From Longilinea arvoryzae (GTDB lineage: Bacteria > Chloroflexota > Anaerolineae > Anaerolineales > Anaerolineaceae), in contig NZ_DF967973.1 in assembly GCF_001050235.1 (NCBI RefSeq), positions 229,071 to 293,070 of the forward strand: 64,000 nucleotides of DNA. The letters are read 5' to 3'. A program made the translations under genes and the position numbers. The notes beneath the pieces are model-generated. The model ran no database searches. It was not told where the DNA came from and saw only the letters and a list, made by a program, of their open reading frames with translations. Shown here piece after piece: positions 1-8,622 of the stretch (its first letter is position 1; every line of letters begins with the position of its first letter).

Positions 1-1
1 C

Positions 2-3000
2 TACGATGTGACCTTGCAGGGAGGCCAACAATTTGGCAATATCACCAAACAGGTGGAGTTCGAATGGAAAAATAGTGCCTGGCAGCCGGTACGCTCCATA
101 CGAACTTACTATTATCCGAATGTCTCCAGCAGCCTGTATCTGACCGGCTTGCAGGCCTTTACGCAGACGTTTACCTGCTCCACCACGCCCTGTGTGTACG
201 ATGGTACGACCCTGCAGGGCGAGATCATGTATCTTTACGATTCGAGTACCAGTTATTCTACACCACCGACGCAGGGAATCGTTACTTATCAACGTACACG
301 GATCGCGCAAGATCAATATTCGGATGTGCGATTCACCTATGACGCCTGGGGCAACCGAATCACATCCACCAGTTATACCAAGCCTGGTACCTTTAGCACG
401 CCGGCTACCGAGGGCGCGCAGACCACCACCTTCTGCTACGGCGGCGGCCAACCCTCCGGCTGCCCGTACGACGGCCACGCCACCTACCTGTTGTGGACGC
501 AGGACGCCATCCCTTCGCATCCGCATGTTTCCAATACCTACGATCTGCGCACCGGCAACCTGCTTTCACAGACTGACATGAACGGCCAGGTCAGCGCTGC
601 TTACTATGATGACTTCGGTCGGCTGGCAAAGGTGATTCGCCCGGGTGACAGCGTGGATTCGCCGACATTTCGCGTGGAATACATTTACCAATCGCCGGTC
701 TGGACTACCGGATCTTACGGCTTCTCCACCCGGGTTTATCAGAAGATCGATGCCAGCACCAGCACCGTGTTGCAAAAGTATTACAACGGGCTGGGCCAGC
801 TCTTGCAGACCCGCGTCATCGATGCCTCGGTCAACGGCGCAACACGGGACATCATCGTCGATTATGCCTATGATAATTTGGGGCGGTTGTGGAAACAATC
901 CATGCCGCGCGACGTGGCCACCGGCGGGGACATGGCCGTGCAGGATTTTGGCACGGTGGTGACAACCAGCTATGACGCCATCGGCCGGACGACGACGGTT
1001 AGGCAGCCGGACAACACTGCCACGAATTACGCCTACTCGATATCCGGCAATACACTTGCCACAACCATCACCGATGCAAAAGCCAATGCCACTGTACAAA
1101 AAACGGATGTTTTTGGTCGGTTGTTGAGTGTGCTGCCGGCGGGCTACCCGGCCAATCCTGGGGTGAGCTATGCCTACGACTCGCTCGACCGGATGACGAG
1201 CGCCACTTACAGCAGTTGGACCACCACGATTCATTATGATTGGGCCGGGCGGAAGACGTCCATGACGGATCCGGACACGGGCACATGGCTCTATGTCTAC
1301 GATGGTGCAAGCAACCTGACCCGCCAGACGGATGCGAAAGGTCAGCGAACTTGCCTGTATTATGACTCTCTAAATCGACTGATAGGCAAGCATTATCGTG
1401 GAGACGATAATTGCCCATCCTCACCTAATTTTAATGTAAGTTATACATACGATTTTGGCGCCAACAATATCGGTTACCGCACCGGCATGCATGATGCTAC
1501 AGGGATCACCTCCTGGAATTATAATGAGCGCGGATTGATGATCGATCAGACAAAGCAAAGTAGCGAATATGGGTATTTCCTGACGCAATGGACGTATTAC
1601 TCCAATGATGCTGTTAAGTCCATGATTTACCCTGGAGGAAACAACGGTCAGCCGGGTGAAACCGTCAATTACACTTACAATCCACAGGCAGCCTTGGAGA
1701 GTATGACCAGCTCTACCGAGGGCTACGTAAATGAAATTGTTTACGATGCTGCCGGGCGAGTGGGAGAAATGGCCATGGGGAATGGAGCCACTCCGACATC
1801 TTCGGTAATTGAAAAGGCGTATACCTATTATCCATGGACTTCGCAAGGGGGGCGTTTGAAAGTGAGTTCTTCGGCTTTACAGTCATTGACTTATACCTAT
1901 GATGCCGATGGAAATATCACTCAGATGATCGATGCACGTTCGACGGGCTCTGAAACGTTGGACTATACCTATGACAGTTTGAACCGGCTCGAGACAGTCA
2001 CGAATGCTTATTCGGAAAGTATTTTTTATGACACGAACGGTAGAATTTCGGATCGGGTTATGCCTGATGGTATTTCAGGTTCGAGTTTCGCGGAAAATTT
2101 CAGCACCAAGAATACCGCAGATTGGAAATGGACCAGTAGTGCGACTGCACCATACACGATCGAGAACGAGCAGGTTGCCATATCTCAAGGGAATTCAGAC
2201 CCCGATTCATCTGGGGTAAAGCGATCTGCGACGATTACCGAATCAACTACAATTCAGGTTCGTTTTAAATTAAGTCAAACTGGGACAGATGCTCGTTTCT
2301 TCTTTGGCTTATCTCCGACGCTCCCTGATCCAGGATGCAATCCCGAAGAACATTGTTATATGAGTTTTTCATCGAATGATGCGGTAAGGTTGCAATCCGA
2401 TTATGGATTAATCTTTACACCTCAACCGACCAGAACATATACCTCAATATATACCTTTTATAACCAGGCAGGATTGAAAGAAGAAAACGGTACCTTTTAT
2501 TATTTCCAGGGTCACACAAATGGTGTTGAAACCCAGACGACATTGCTAACCAACGTGCAGGCAAATACCTGGTACAACTTGACCATTAATCGTGGAAGTG
2601 GCAGCGTATCGGGGCCATTGACCATCACAATTACCCAGGAAAATGACCTTACCAAAACGGGCACATTGACGCAAACTGTCAGCAACATCGACTGGCATTT
2701 TCGTCACACCATTCGATCAGGCACGGCATATATCGATGATTACCGTGAAACATGTGGTACGCTCACTTATCTCTATGGCAGCCACCCCCATGCGGTTACT
2801 GCGATCTATGACGCCAGCCAACTCATCCGTCAGTATTCGTATGATCAAAATGGAAATATGACCGAACGGATCGAAGGAAGCGATACTTATACCTTTAGTT
2901 ATGATCCTGAAAACCATCTGATTTCTGCTTCGAAAAATGGTCTTGTTCTGGCGACCTATACTTACGACGGTGATGGGAACAGGGTAATCGCCGTGGAGAA

Positions 3001-3979
3001 CGGCGTCACTACTGTATACATTGGCGACTCCTACGAATGGCGATCAGATTCCTCAACCACAACCGAGGTGAAGTATTATTCAGCGGTTGGACAGCGCATT
3101 GCCATGCGCACCAACGGCGTGCTCACCTGGCTGCTGGGCGATCACCTGGGCAGCACTACGATAACGGCTAACGCGAATGGAACCCTCGCCAGCGAGCAAA
3201 AGTATACCGCCTGGGGGCAAACCCGCAGCGGATCGGTGGGCAATGACCGGCAGTACACCGGGCAGATCAGCGAATCGCAGCTTGGATTATATTTCTACAA
3301 CGCCAGATTCTACGATCCGTACCTTAGCCGCTGGATCCAACCTGATTCGATTATTCCCAATGTGTATTATCCCCAGGATTGGGATCGGTTCTCTTATGTG
3401 AAGGGCAATCCAATCAAATATAATGACCCTTCTGGTCATTGTGTATGGGATGGATGTGTTCTTGAAACTGCTGCTGTCGGTGGATCTATTGTAATTGGGC
3501 CTGTCCTTGTGGTAGGGACATTTGCGCTTCTTGCGGTTGGGGCAGTTGTCTACATAACAAATCCAACAGTGCAAGAAAATGTAAATCAAGCAATCTCGGG
3601 CTTTGCAGAAAATATTGAAAATTCTGTTAGTGATGCGACAGCAAAACTCAGGGATCTAGCAAAGACTACAAGACCTAAGCCTCTAACTTCGGATGAACAA
3701 GAAAAAATCGATCACCTTAACAATGATCTTGAGGATTTTCTTAATGAACATCCTGATTTAGCAGAAGAGGCAAAAAGAAATGCAGACGGAGAGAAATTAC
3801 AGTATGATCATCTTGGAGAAGCTGAGCAATTTATGAAGGGAGTTGAAAATGATATTCAACACTTACAACAAGTTCGGCGGTCACGCGATGCGGCTGGACA
3901 AAAGGCCATCGATGAAGCAATAAACACCGCTCAAGATTGGGTAAATCGTGTGAACAAATTACTACATGGTGACAAATGA
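2..3979 (+). CDS. RHS/YD-repeat polymorphic toxin, 5' end outside window
   Basis: The frame is open at the window edge, so the first GTG at position 8 is only an internal codon and the N-terminus is missing. YD repeats of the form YDxxGR/NR run through most of the protein. They are interrupted at about 2083-2755 by a non-repeat beta-rich stretch resembling a LamG/concanavalin-type domain. The RHS core follows, with GDHLGST, YNARFYDPYLSRWIQPD and NDPSGH motifs at about 3135-3439. After it comes a variable C-terminal region of about 180 residues with a hydrophobic stretch (3477-3558) and a charged helical tail. In RHS proteins the shell encloses a C-terminal toxin. I do not recognise the toxin fold here. 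The gene overlaps the next by 4 nt (ATGA), as expected for a toxin-immunity pair. Confidence 0.9.
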   Translation, partial: YDVTLQGGQQFGNITKQVEFEWKNSAWQPVRSIRTYYYPNVSSSLYLTGLQAFTQTFTCSTTPCVYDGTTLQGEIMYLYDSSTSYSTPPTQGIVTYQRTRIAQDQYSDVRFTYDAWGNRITSTSYTKPGTFSTPATEGAQTTTFCYGGGQPSGCPYDGHATYLLWTQDAIPSHPHVSNTYDLRTGNLLSQTDMNGQVSAAYYDDFGRLAKVIRPGDSVDSPTFRVEYIYQSPVWTTGSYGFSTRVYQKIDASTSTVLQKYYNGLGQLLQTRVIDASVNGATRDIIVDYAYDNLGRLWKQSMPRDVATGGDMAVQDFGTVVTTSYDAIGRTTTVRQPDNTATNYAYSISGNTLATTITDAKANATVQKTDVFGRLLSVLPAGYPANPGVSYAYDSLDRMTSATYSSWTTTIHYDWAGRKTSMTDPDTGTWLYVYDGASNLTRQTDAKGQRTCLYYDSLNRLIGKHYRGDDNCPSSPNFNVSYTYDFGANNIGYRTGMHDATGITSWNYNERGLMIDQTKQSSEYGYFLTQWTYYSNDAVKSMIYPGGNNGQPGETVNYTYNPQAALESMTSSTEGYVNEIVYDAAGRVGEMAMGNGATPTSSVIEKAYTYYPWTSQGGRLKVSSSALQSLTYTYDADGNITQMIDARSTGSETLDYTYDSLNRLETVTNAYSESIFYDTNGRISDRVMPDGISGSSFAENFSTKNTADWKWTSSATAPYTIENEQVAISQGNSDPDSSGVKRSATITESTTIQVRFKLSQTGTDARFFFGLSPTLPDPGCNPEEHCYMSFSSNDAVRLQSDYGLIFTPQPTRTYTSIYTFYNQAGLKEENGTFYYFQGHTNGVETQTTLLTNVQANTWYNLTINRGSGSVSGPLTITITQENDLTKTGTLTQTVSNIDWHFRHTIRSGTAYIDDYRETCGTLTYLYGSHPHAVTAIYDASQLIRQYSYDQNGNMTERIEGSDTYTFSYDPENHLISASKNGLVLATYTYDGDGNRVIAVENGVTTVYIGDSYEWRSDSSTTTEVKYYSAVGQRIAMRTNGVLTWLLGDHLGSTTITANANGTLASEQKYTAWGQTRSGSVGNDRQYTGQISESQLGLYFYNARFYDPYLSRWIQPDSIIPNVYYPQDWDRFSYVKGNPIKYNDPSGHCVWDGCVLETAAVGGSIVIGPVLVVGTFALLAVGAVVYITNPTVQENVNQAISGFAENIENSVSDATAKLRDLAKTTRPKPLTSDEQEKIDHLNNDLEDFLNEHPDLAEEAKRNADGEKLQYDHLGEAEQFMKGVENDIQHLQQVRRSRDAAGQKAIDEAINTAQDWVNRVNKLLHGDK

Positions 3980-4518
3980 AAAAAGAACTAGAGTTGCACA
4001 ATTTGCTTGAAGAAGTTGTGGCTATCGCAAACGATCCAGGAGGAAAATTTTATGGAGCTGGATTATGGAAAAAATGCCATAAATTAGTCGAGGCGCATTA
4101 CTTACCTGCCAAAGATTTTTTCATCCAAGAATTAGATGATCCCAGATGGAATTGGCGAAGAGAGAGTGTGAGTTTACTTGGATATCATTATAAGTTGGAT
4201 CAAAAAGTGATCAACAAAATTCAAGGTCTCCTTCTACATGATCCGGATTCCGGAGTCAGAATTGCATGCGCTTCCGTTTTAGGGAATCAATCTAAGCTTC
4301 CTGATATTGCTTTATTAGAAGCATTGGAGCATGATGCAAATGCTTTAGTTAAAGAATCTGCCTTTACGGCTATTCTGGACCTAGCTGGTGTCCCTTTTAA
4401 AATCCGAGAGTATTATCTTCAAAAATTACGAGTTGGGGATTTATCGCCGACAGTAGACCAAATAAAAGAGATATTGGTCATAGAAAATATCAATACGAAT
4501 GATATATTCGATAAGTAG
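3976..4518 (+). CDS. HEAT-repeat protein, candidate immunity protein for the RHS C-terminus
   Basis: This 180-residue protein has no signal peptide and consists of helical pairs of HEAT/PBS-lyase type, for example the segments around HDPDSGVRIACASVLG and EALEHDANALVKESAF. Its ATG overlaps the stop codon of the RHS gene, so the two are translationally coupled. Small HEAT-like proteins directly behind a variable RHS C-terminus are commonly immunity proteins. That role is inferred from position and fold, not from a recognised immunity family. The base composition is AT-rich like the toxin end before it, which fits acquisition as one cassette. Confidence 0.7.
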   Translation: MKKELELHNLLEEVVAIANDPGGKFYGAGLWKKCHKLVEAHYLPAKDFFIQELDDPRWNWRRESVSLLGYHYKLDQKVINKIQGLLLHDPDSGVRIACASVLGNQSKLPDIALLEALEHDANALVKESAFTAILDLAGVPFKIREYYLQKLRVGDLSPTVDQIKEILVIENINTNDIFDK

Positions 4519-4578
4519 GTAAGTTGCATATGGATCTACCGCTTATTTTCCCACCATGACAGCGCGTGTCCATGCGAC

Positions 4579-4712
4579 AGGGTGCTTCGTGAGGTTGGTC
4601 ACAGACGGCGGCGACGCGGCCTGCCCGAAGGTGTGCAAGGACCGAGCGCGACCTGTGCGACGGTCGGAGACTCGGGGGAAAAAGACACGTGCGGTCAGCG
4701 GCCTTCCGCGTC
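4579..4712 (+). repeat. RHS-associated scar repeat, copy A
   Basis: This is one of three related stretches of about 130 bp. All share the blocks TGCTTCGTGAGG, GGTCACAGAC, GGCCTGCCCG, GAGCGCGACC and GACGGTCGGAGACTCGG. The others are at about 7313-7466 and 8479-8622. The first half resembles the RHS core (the codons for LVTDA), but frames do not connect. The second half is not clearly RHS. Copy A sits directly before the displaced RHS-M23 gene. Confidence 0.65.
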
Positions 4713-5861
4713 CAGGGCGTCGACCGGGTTGGAAATGCCGGTGCCTGGTTGGAAACGACAACGACCACAACCTATGCCGTGACCAAATATTATTCCCTGG
4801 CCGGGCAGCGCGTGGCCATGCGAAAGGGCGGAAGCGTATATTACCTCTACGGCGATCACCTTCCCTTACAGGGTGCTTCGCGAGGTTCGACCAGCCTGAT
4901 CACGGACGCCAATGGTTCGTCGGTCTCAGAAACACGATACGAGCCCTACGGGCAGGTCTACTGGCAGTGGGGCGCGACGCAGACGGACTTCGGATATACG
5001 GGTCAGCGCTTGGACGGCTTCGGGTTGATGGATTACAACGCCAGATTCTACGATCCGTATTTAGCGCGCTTCATCCAGGCAGATACGATCATTCCGCAGC
5101 CGGGCAATCCACAGGCGTGGGATCGATATAGTTATACGTACAATAATCCGGTCAATTATACAGATTCTACCGGCCATTCAGTTTGTGATGAATATGGTAA
5201 CTGCTACATGAAATATGGAGAAAGAATTCCAAATAAGAGTAAAACCATGCCAAACATTAATATTATCTATTCTGGGGTACCATTTATTGATGTGATTAGA
5301 TACCCGACAAATGGTGGAAATGTTACAACTAATTTTGGTTCACATAACACGTGTGATTATGGTAACTACAAGAATATTGGTAAAGGGGGATATTCAAAGG
5401 AAGACTACTTAGCTGATTGGGGTATTCATCCTGGTGTGGATATCGGGAAACCAGAGAACGACACCAATATATATTCGATATATCCCGGGATTGTTGTTTT
5501 TGTGGGTGAGGATGATAAAAATGGTGGGAATAAGGTAGTGATACGTCATTTTTATAATGGTAAATCGTATTATTCAATGTATTATCATCTGGCTAGTTCT
5601 GCGGTTGAAGTTGGGGATATGGTAAATAGAGGATATGTAGTTGGAGTAATGGGAAACACAGGAACTAGTGATCTCCATCTCCATTTTGAGGTGAGGACTC
5701 AATCAGGTGTTGGCTCACAAAATAATAGTAGTGTGTTTGTTTTTCCTGGGGCTGCGAGTCAATGGTGGGCAAATAGTGCATCTGAACTACAATCTAATTG
5801 GATTGATATTTCTCCTCGGTTTGGCGGTTATGATGACTTCATGCCAGTAGAATGGAGATAA
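4689..5861 (+). CDS. Displaced RHS core fused to M23 (LytM-type) peptidase
   Basis: About 390 residues, with no YD-repeat shell. From about 4770 it matches the RHS core of the first gene (QRVAMR, YGDHL, YNARFYDPYLARFIQAD, NYTDSTGH). It then switches to a new C-terminal domain with the M23 zinc-metallopeptidase signature: HPGVD near 5427 (HxxxD), YYHL near 5582 and HLHFEV near 5676 (HxH). M23 enzymes cut peptidoglycan cross-bridges, so this is a plausible cell-wall-cutting effector domain. The start is uncertain: GTG 4689 is the longest option, without a convincing ribosome site, and the gene may be silent until recombined onto a full shell. An extra stretch LPLQGASR interrupts the usual DHLGST core motif at about 4860-4883. 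Confidence 0.8.
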   Translation: MRSAAFRVQGVDRVGNAGAWLETTTTTTYAVTKYYSLAGQRVAMRKGGSVYYLYGDHLPLQGASRGSTSLITDANGSSVSETRYEPYGQVYWQWGATQTDFGYTGQRLDGFGLMDYNARFYDPYLARFIQADTIIPQPGNPQAWDRYSYTYNNPVNYTDSTGHSVCDEYGNCYMKYGERIPNKSKTMPNINIIYSGVPFIDVIRYPTNGGNVTTNFGSHNTCDYGNYKNIGKGGYSKEDYLADWGIHPGVDIGKPENDTNIYSIYPGIVVFVGEDDKNGGNKVVIRHFYNGKSYYSMYYHLASSAVEVGDMVNRGYVVGVMGNTGTSDLHLHFEVRTQSGVGSQNNSSVFVFPGAASQWWANSASELQSNWIDISPRFGGYDDFMPVEWR

Positions 5862-5863
5862 GA

Positions 5864-7144
5864 ATGATCAAAACAATTCATAACCGAAAAGTAGAGTATC
5901 TTGTATTATTATTGTTGGTCATCAGTGGATGTAACTATTCTTCATTACAGGATAATCAAATACCTGCAGATACAAATGATAAAATAGCCCCGAGCTCTTC
6001 AATAGGACCGTTATCCACAAGGCAAACTGTGGATCGATCCACGATTTCAACAGAGCAGCAAATTCAAAGGAAGATTGCTTTAACAATGACACGGACCGAT
6101 TCTATTTTTGACGCAATGTTCTTTTTTGATCATGATTTAAATTTGGTAAATTCAATCGATACTGAAACTTATCCATATCTTTCCTCGATGGGTTGTCAGG
6201 TGATCAATATTTCCGACGATCAAAGGGGATTTGTTATTACAACCAGAGATTTCAATGGGAATATTCTCAAGAGAGCAGTGGCGCTGGAAAAACGGAATAA
6301 AGATGATCGGATTTTTGGTTATTCCATATCTCCATCTGAACAGTGGATCGCTTATCTGGTTATCACCGGCGATTGGGGTATGTCGTACGACGAGGCTGAG
6401 ATTCAAGATGTAAGGCTTCTCAAAATTGATGCGGGAATACCCCAAACCGCAAAACTCCTGACAATTCACGGTGGCGCAAGAGCTAACCTGGTGATTTGGT
6501 CCCCAGACAATCATTACCTTGCCTATACGGATTTCGATGAAAACAAAAGCGTACAAGCCTTCATGTATGATTTGTTGACTGGCGAAAGCCTTCAAATTTC
6601 TCACTTTGGAAATGAAAAGGAAACCGAACAAATCATTGACCTTAAATGGTCAATTGATTCGAAGTACCTGGCAATTGCGACATCCGTGAATGTGGGAAAA
6701 AAGGATGGAAAGAGTAATACCGGAGCGGTACATTTATTCAGGGTTTCAGATAATAATCTTCAAACGCTGAATCTGAAAATGAAGGATGTCAGAAATGCGG
6801 AAATACAGTGGGGGGATGCACATCGTTTATTAGTGCTATTAATAACACAGAAAAATATCCAAACCAATCCGGACTTTGCGTTAATATGGTTTGATGTAGA
6901 GAAGAACGCAATATCACGAAAACTAACCCAGATGGAATTGGGAATAAATCAGGTGTTTTCGGCTTTGCCACTGACCGATGATCTTAATCAAACGTTAATA
7001 GAAGGTTCTTCGGCTCCTTATTTATTCATTTACAATTATGAAAAAGGTGAGTTGATCAATAAGGAGCAGAAATTGATGGATGGACTTTATCAATTCGTCG
7101 AGACTTCCAGCGGTTTTCTACGATCACCCGGATGTAAAGAATGA
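5864..7144 (+). CDS. Lipoprotein with TolB/WD40-like propeller, possible immunity partner of the M23 domain
   Basis: 426 residues. I chose ATG 5864 because a GGAG sits just upstream and it directly precedes a signal sequence ending in the lipobox ISGC. It starts 2 nt after the stop of the RHS-M23 gene. The mature part has propeller-like blades (WSPDNHYLAY near 6498, WSIDSKYLAIA near 6648), as in TolB/PD40 repeats. A surface-anchored protein beside a cell-wall peptidase could protect the producer, but propeller lipoproteins are common and this is inference from position. AT-rich. A strong terminator hairpin follows at 7158. Confidence 0.65.
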   Translation: MIKTIHNRKVEYLVLLLLVISGCNYSSLQDNQIPADTNDKIAPSSSIGPLSTRQTVDRSTISTEQQIQRKIALTMTRTDSIFDAMFFFDHDLNLVNSIDTETYPYLSSMGCQVINISDDQRGFVITTRDFNGNILKRAVALEKRNKDDRIFGYSISPSEQWIAYLVITGDWGMSYDEAEIQDVRLLKIDAGIPQTAKLLTIHGGARANLVIWSPDNHYLAYTDFDENKSVQAFMYDLLTGESLQISHFGNEKETEQIIDLKWSIDSKYLAIATSVNVGKKDGKSNTGAVHLFRVSDNNLQTLNLKMKDVRNAEIQWGDAHRLLVLLITQKNIQTNPDFALIWFDVEKNAISRKLTQMELGINQVFSALPLTDDLNQTLIEGSSAPYLFIYNYEKGELINKEQKLMDGLYQFVETSSGFLRSPGCKE

Positions 7145-7157
7145 TGTGCAGTGAGTA

Positions 7158-7195
7158 GGGTGCATTCGGTTTTTGAATGCATCCATTCTTTTTTC
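7158..7195 (+). terminator. Rho-independent terminator after lipoprotein gene
   Basis: Stem GGTGCATTC / GAATGCATC (one G-U pair) with a GGTTTTT loop, followed by a T-rich run CTTTTTT. It lies 14 nt after the stop of the lipoprotein gene and closes the displaced RHS-M23 cassette. Confidence 0.8.
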
Positions 7196-7259
7196 GTTCT
7201 ATAATTTCTTATGCAATCAATGATAGCCGCTTCGATTATCGTTTCACCGTGGCAGCCGG

Positions 7260-7466
7260 CGCATTGCCATGCGCACCAATGAAGCGCTCACCTGGCTGCT
7301 GGGTGATCACAGGCCTTGAAAGGATGCTTCGTGAGGTTGGTCACAGACGCCAGTGGCGCGGCCTGCCCGGAGGGTGCAAAGATCGAGCGCAACCTGAGCG
7401 ACGGTCGGAGACTCGGGGGAAATGACGCGCACGGTCGGAGACCGGCGCGAGCGAGACCGGGCGACC
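7260..7466 (+). pseudogene. RHS core relic plus scar repeat, copy B
   Basis: From 7260 the codons read RIAMRTNEALTWLLGDH, nearly the same as QRIAMRTNGVLTWLLGDH in the first RHS gene (about 3093-3140), and then hit a stop. The scar repeat follows from about 7313, with LVTDASGA readable in another frame. This is a frame-broken remnant of an RHS core, left directly upstream of the next lipoprotein gene. Confidence 0.75.
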
Positions 7467-7487
7467 CTGATGAAGGAGGTCATAAAA

Positions 7488-8366
7488 GTGAAAAAGGTGT
7501 CCTTGAATATTTACCTTATCATCGTAGCTTTATTTACATCGAGTTGCAGCTCTGCGGCATCAACAGTGCAGCCTGCATCGACAGCAGCAAATCCGGTCCA
7601 GTCTGCGACCGCGCCTCTGACGCCAACTAGCACCAGCTCCCCTGTGCCAACGACGACGCCAACCATTGAGGCCACGTTGGAATCGATGGCTACCAGGGAG
7701 ACGATTGCAGCTTATATCGATAAGGGTGAAAATTGTGAAACTCCCTGTTTCCTCGGCATTTATCCTGGAAAGACCACCCTTCGTGAAATGACAGGGATTC
7801 TTACACATCTTGGCCTTCCCATTTCGAAAATAAGCGATAAAGGCGTAGATTATTATGGGATCGACTATGAACTGGATAATCGTTTATCGATGAATGTGAC
7901 GTTCATTGTTCAGGACCAACAGGTGAAGAATGTAAAAATGGATATTAGTATGGATACTTCAGAGGTTAGTGACGCGCGAAATTGGCCGGCTTTCTCACCG
8001 GAGACATTGATTGATCGGTATGGGACGCCGTCGGAGGTGACTCTTGCCACAGATTGGGGACCGCGTTCATATTTCGAGATGAATATCTATTTTGCTTCAG
8101 TGGATCTAATCGTTGAATATAATGGGTATAACTTAATATCAAGGCCTAGTAATTCAATGGTTATTTGTCCTCTGCGAACTCCGTTTGAATATTTACGAAT
8201 TTGGATGGGAAAAGATCCTCAATATCCGCCAATGGAGGCTGTTTCATTTGAAAAAGCGACCTCATTGACTATGGAAGATTTTGCGGAGTTAATGACCGGA
8301 GACCCCGATCAGGCTTGCTTCACAATGAATGAAGAAGTCATTCCAAAGCTCAGAGAAAACCCCTGA
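7488..8366 (+). CDS. Lipoprotein of unknown function, likely orphan RHS-associated gene
   Basis: 292 residues. I chose GTG 7488 because AAGGAGG lies 8-14 nt upstream and the product then opens with a clean signal sequence ending in lipobox TSSC. A Thr/Ser/Pro-rich linker follows (about residues 28-62), typical of surface lipoproteins in Chloroflexota. The globular remainder has no domain I recognise. It has one Cys pair near ENCETPCF. It sits behind an RHS core relic, in the slot where a toxin C-terminus or its immunity gene would be, which suggests an orphan immunity gene. AT-rich. Confidence 0.6.
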   Translation: MKKVSLNIYLIIVALFTSSCSSAASTVQPASTAANPVQSATAPLTPTSTSSPVPTTTPTIEATLESMATRETIAAYIDKGENCETPCFLGIYPGKTTLREMTGILTHLGLPISKISDKGVDYYGIDYELDNRLSMNVTFIVQDQQVKNVKMDISMDTSEVSDARNWPAFSPETLIDRYGTPSEVTLATDWGPRSYFEMNIYFASVDLIVEYNGYNLISRPSNSMVICPLRTPFEYLRIWMGKDPQYPPMEAVSFEKATSLTMEDFAELMTGDPDQACFTMNEEVIPKLRENP

Positions 8367-8435
8367 AAAATAATGAGGTAACCGTAGATTGCAGCAAGAT
8401 TTTGGAATTATTCCATCATTCGTGGATGCATTGTA

Positions 8436-8622
8436 TCGGCAACGGTGTGCTCACCTGCTGTTGGGCGACCACCGGCCCTGACAGGATGCTTCGCGAGCCT
8501 GGTCACAGACGCCAGCGCGCGGCCAGCCCGGAGGGGTGCAAGGATCGAGCGCGACCTGTGTGACGGTCGGAGACTCGGGAGAGAGAGGACACGCTCGAAA
8601 ACCGGCGCGAGCAAGGACGCTC
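8436..8622 (+). pseudogene. RHS core relic plus scar repeat, copy C
   Basis: The stretch at 8439-8475 resembles the RHS core sequence for NGVLTWLLGDH with deletions, and is followed by the scar repeat from about 8479. In this copy the block AGCCTGGTCACAGACGCC is almost the same as the RHS core sequence at about 4892-4912. It is not translatable as RHS. It ends at the start codon of the HEAT-repeat gene. Confidence 0.7.

Noticed and set aside
4543..5131. Alternative frames over RHS scar copy A
   Set aside because: They are out of frame with the RHS core, which is clearly read from the 4689 frame; Arg-rich products are typical of shadow frames.
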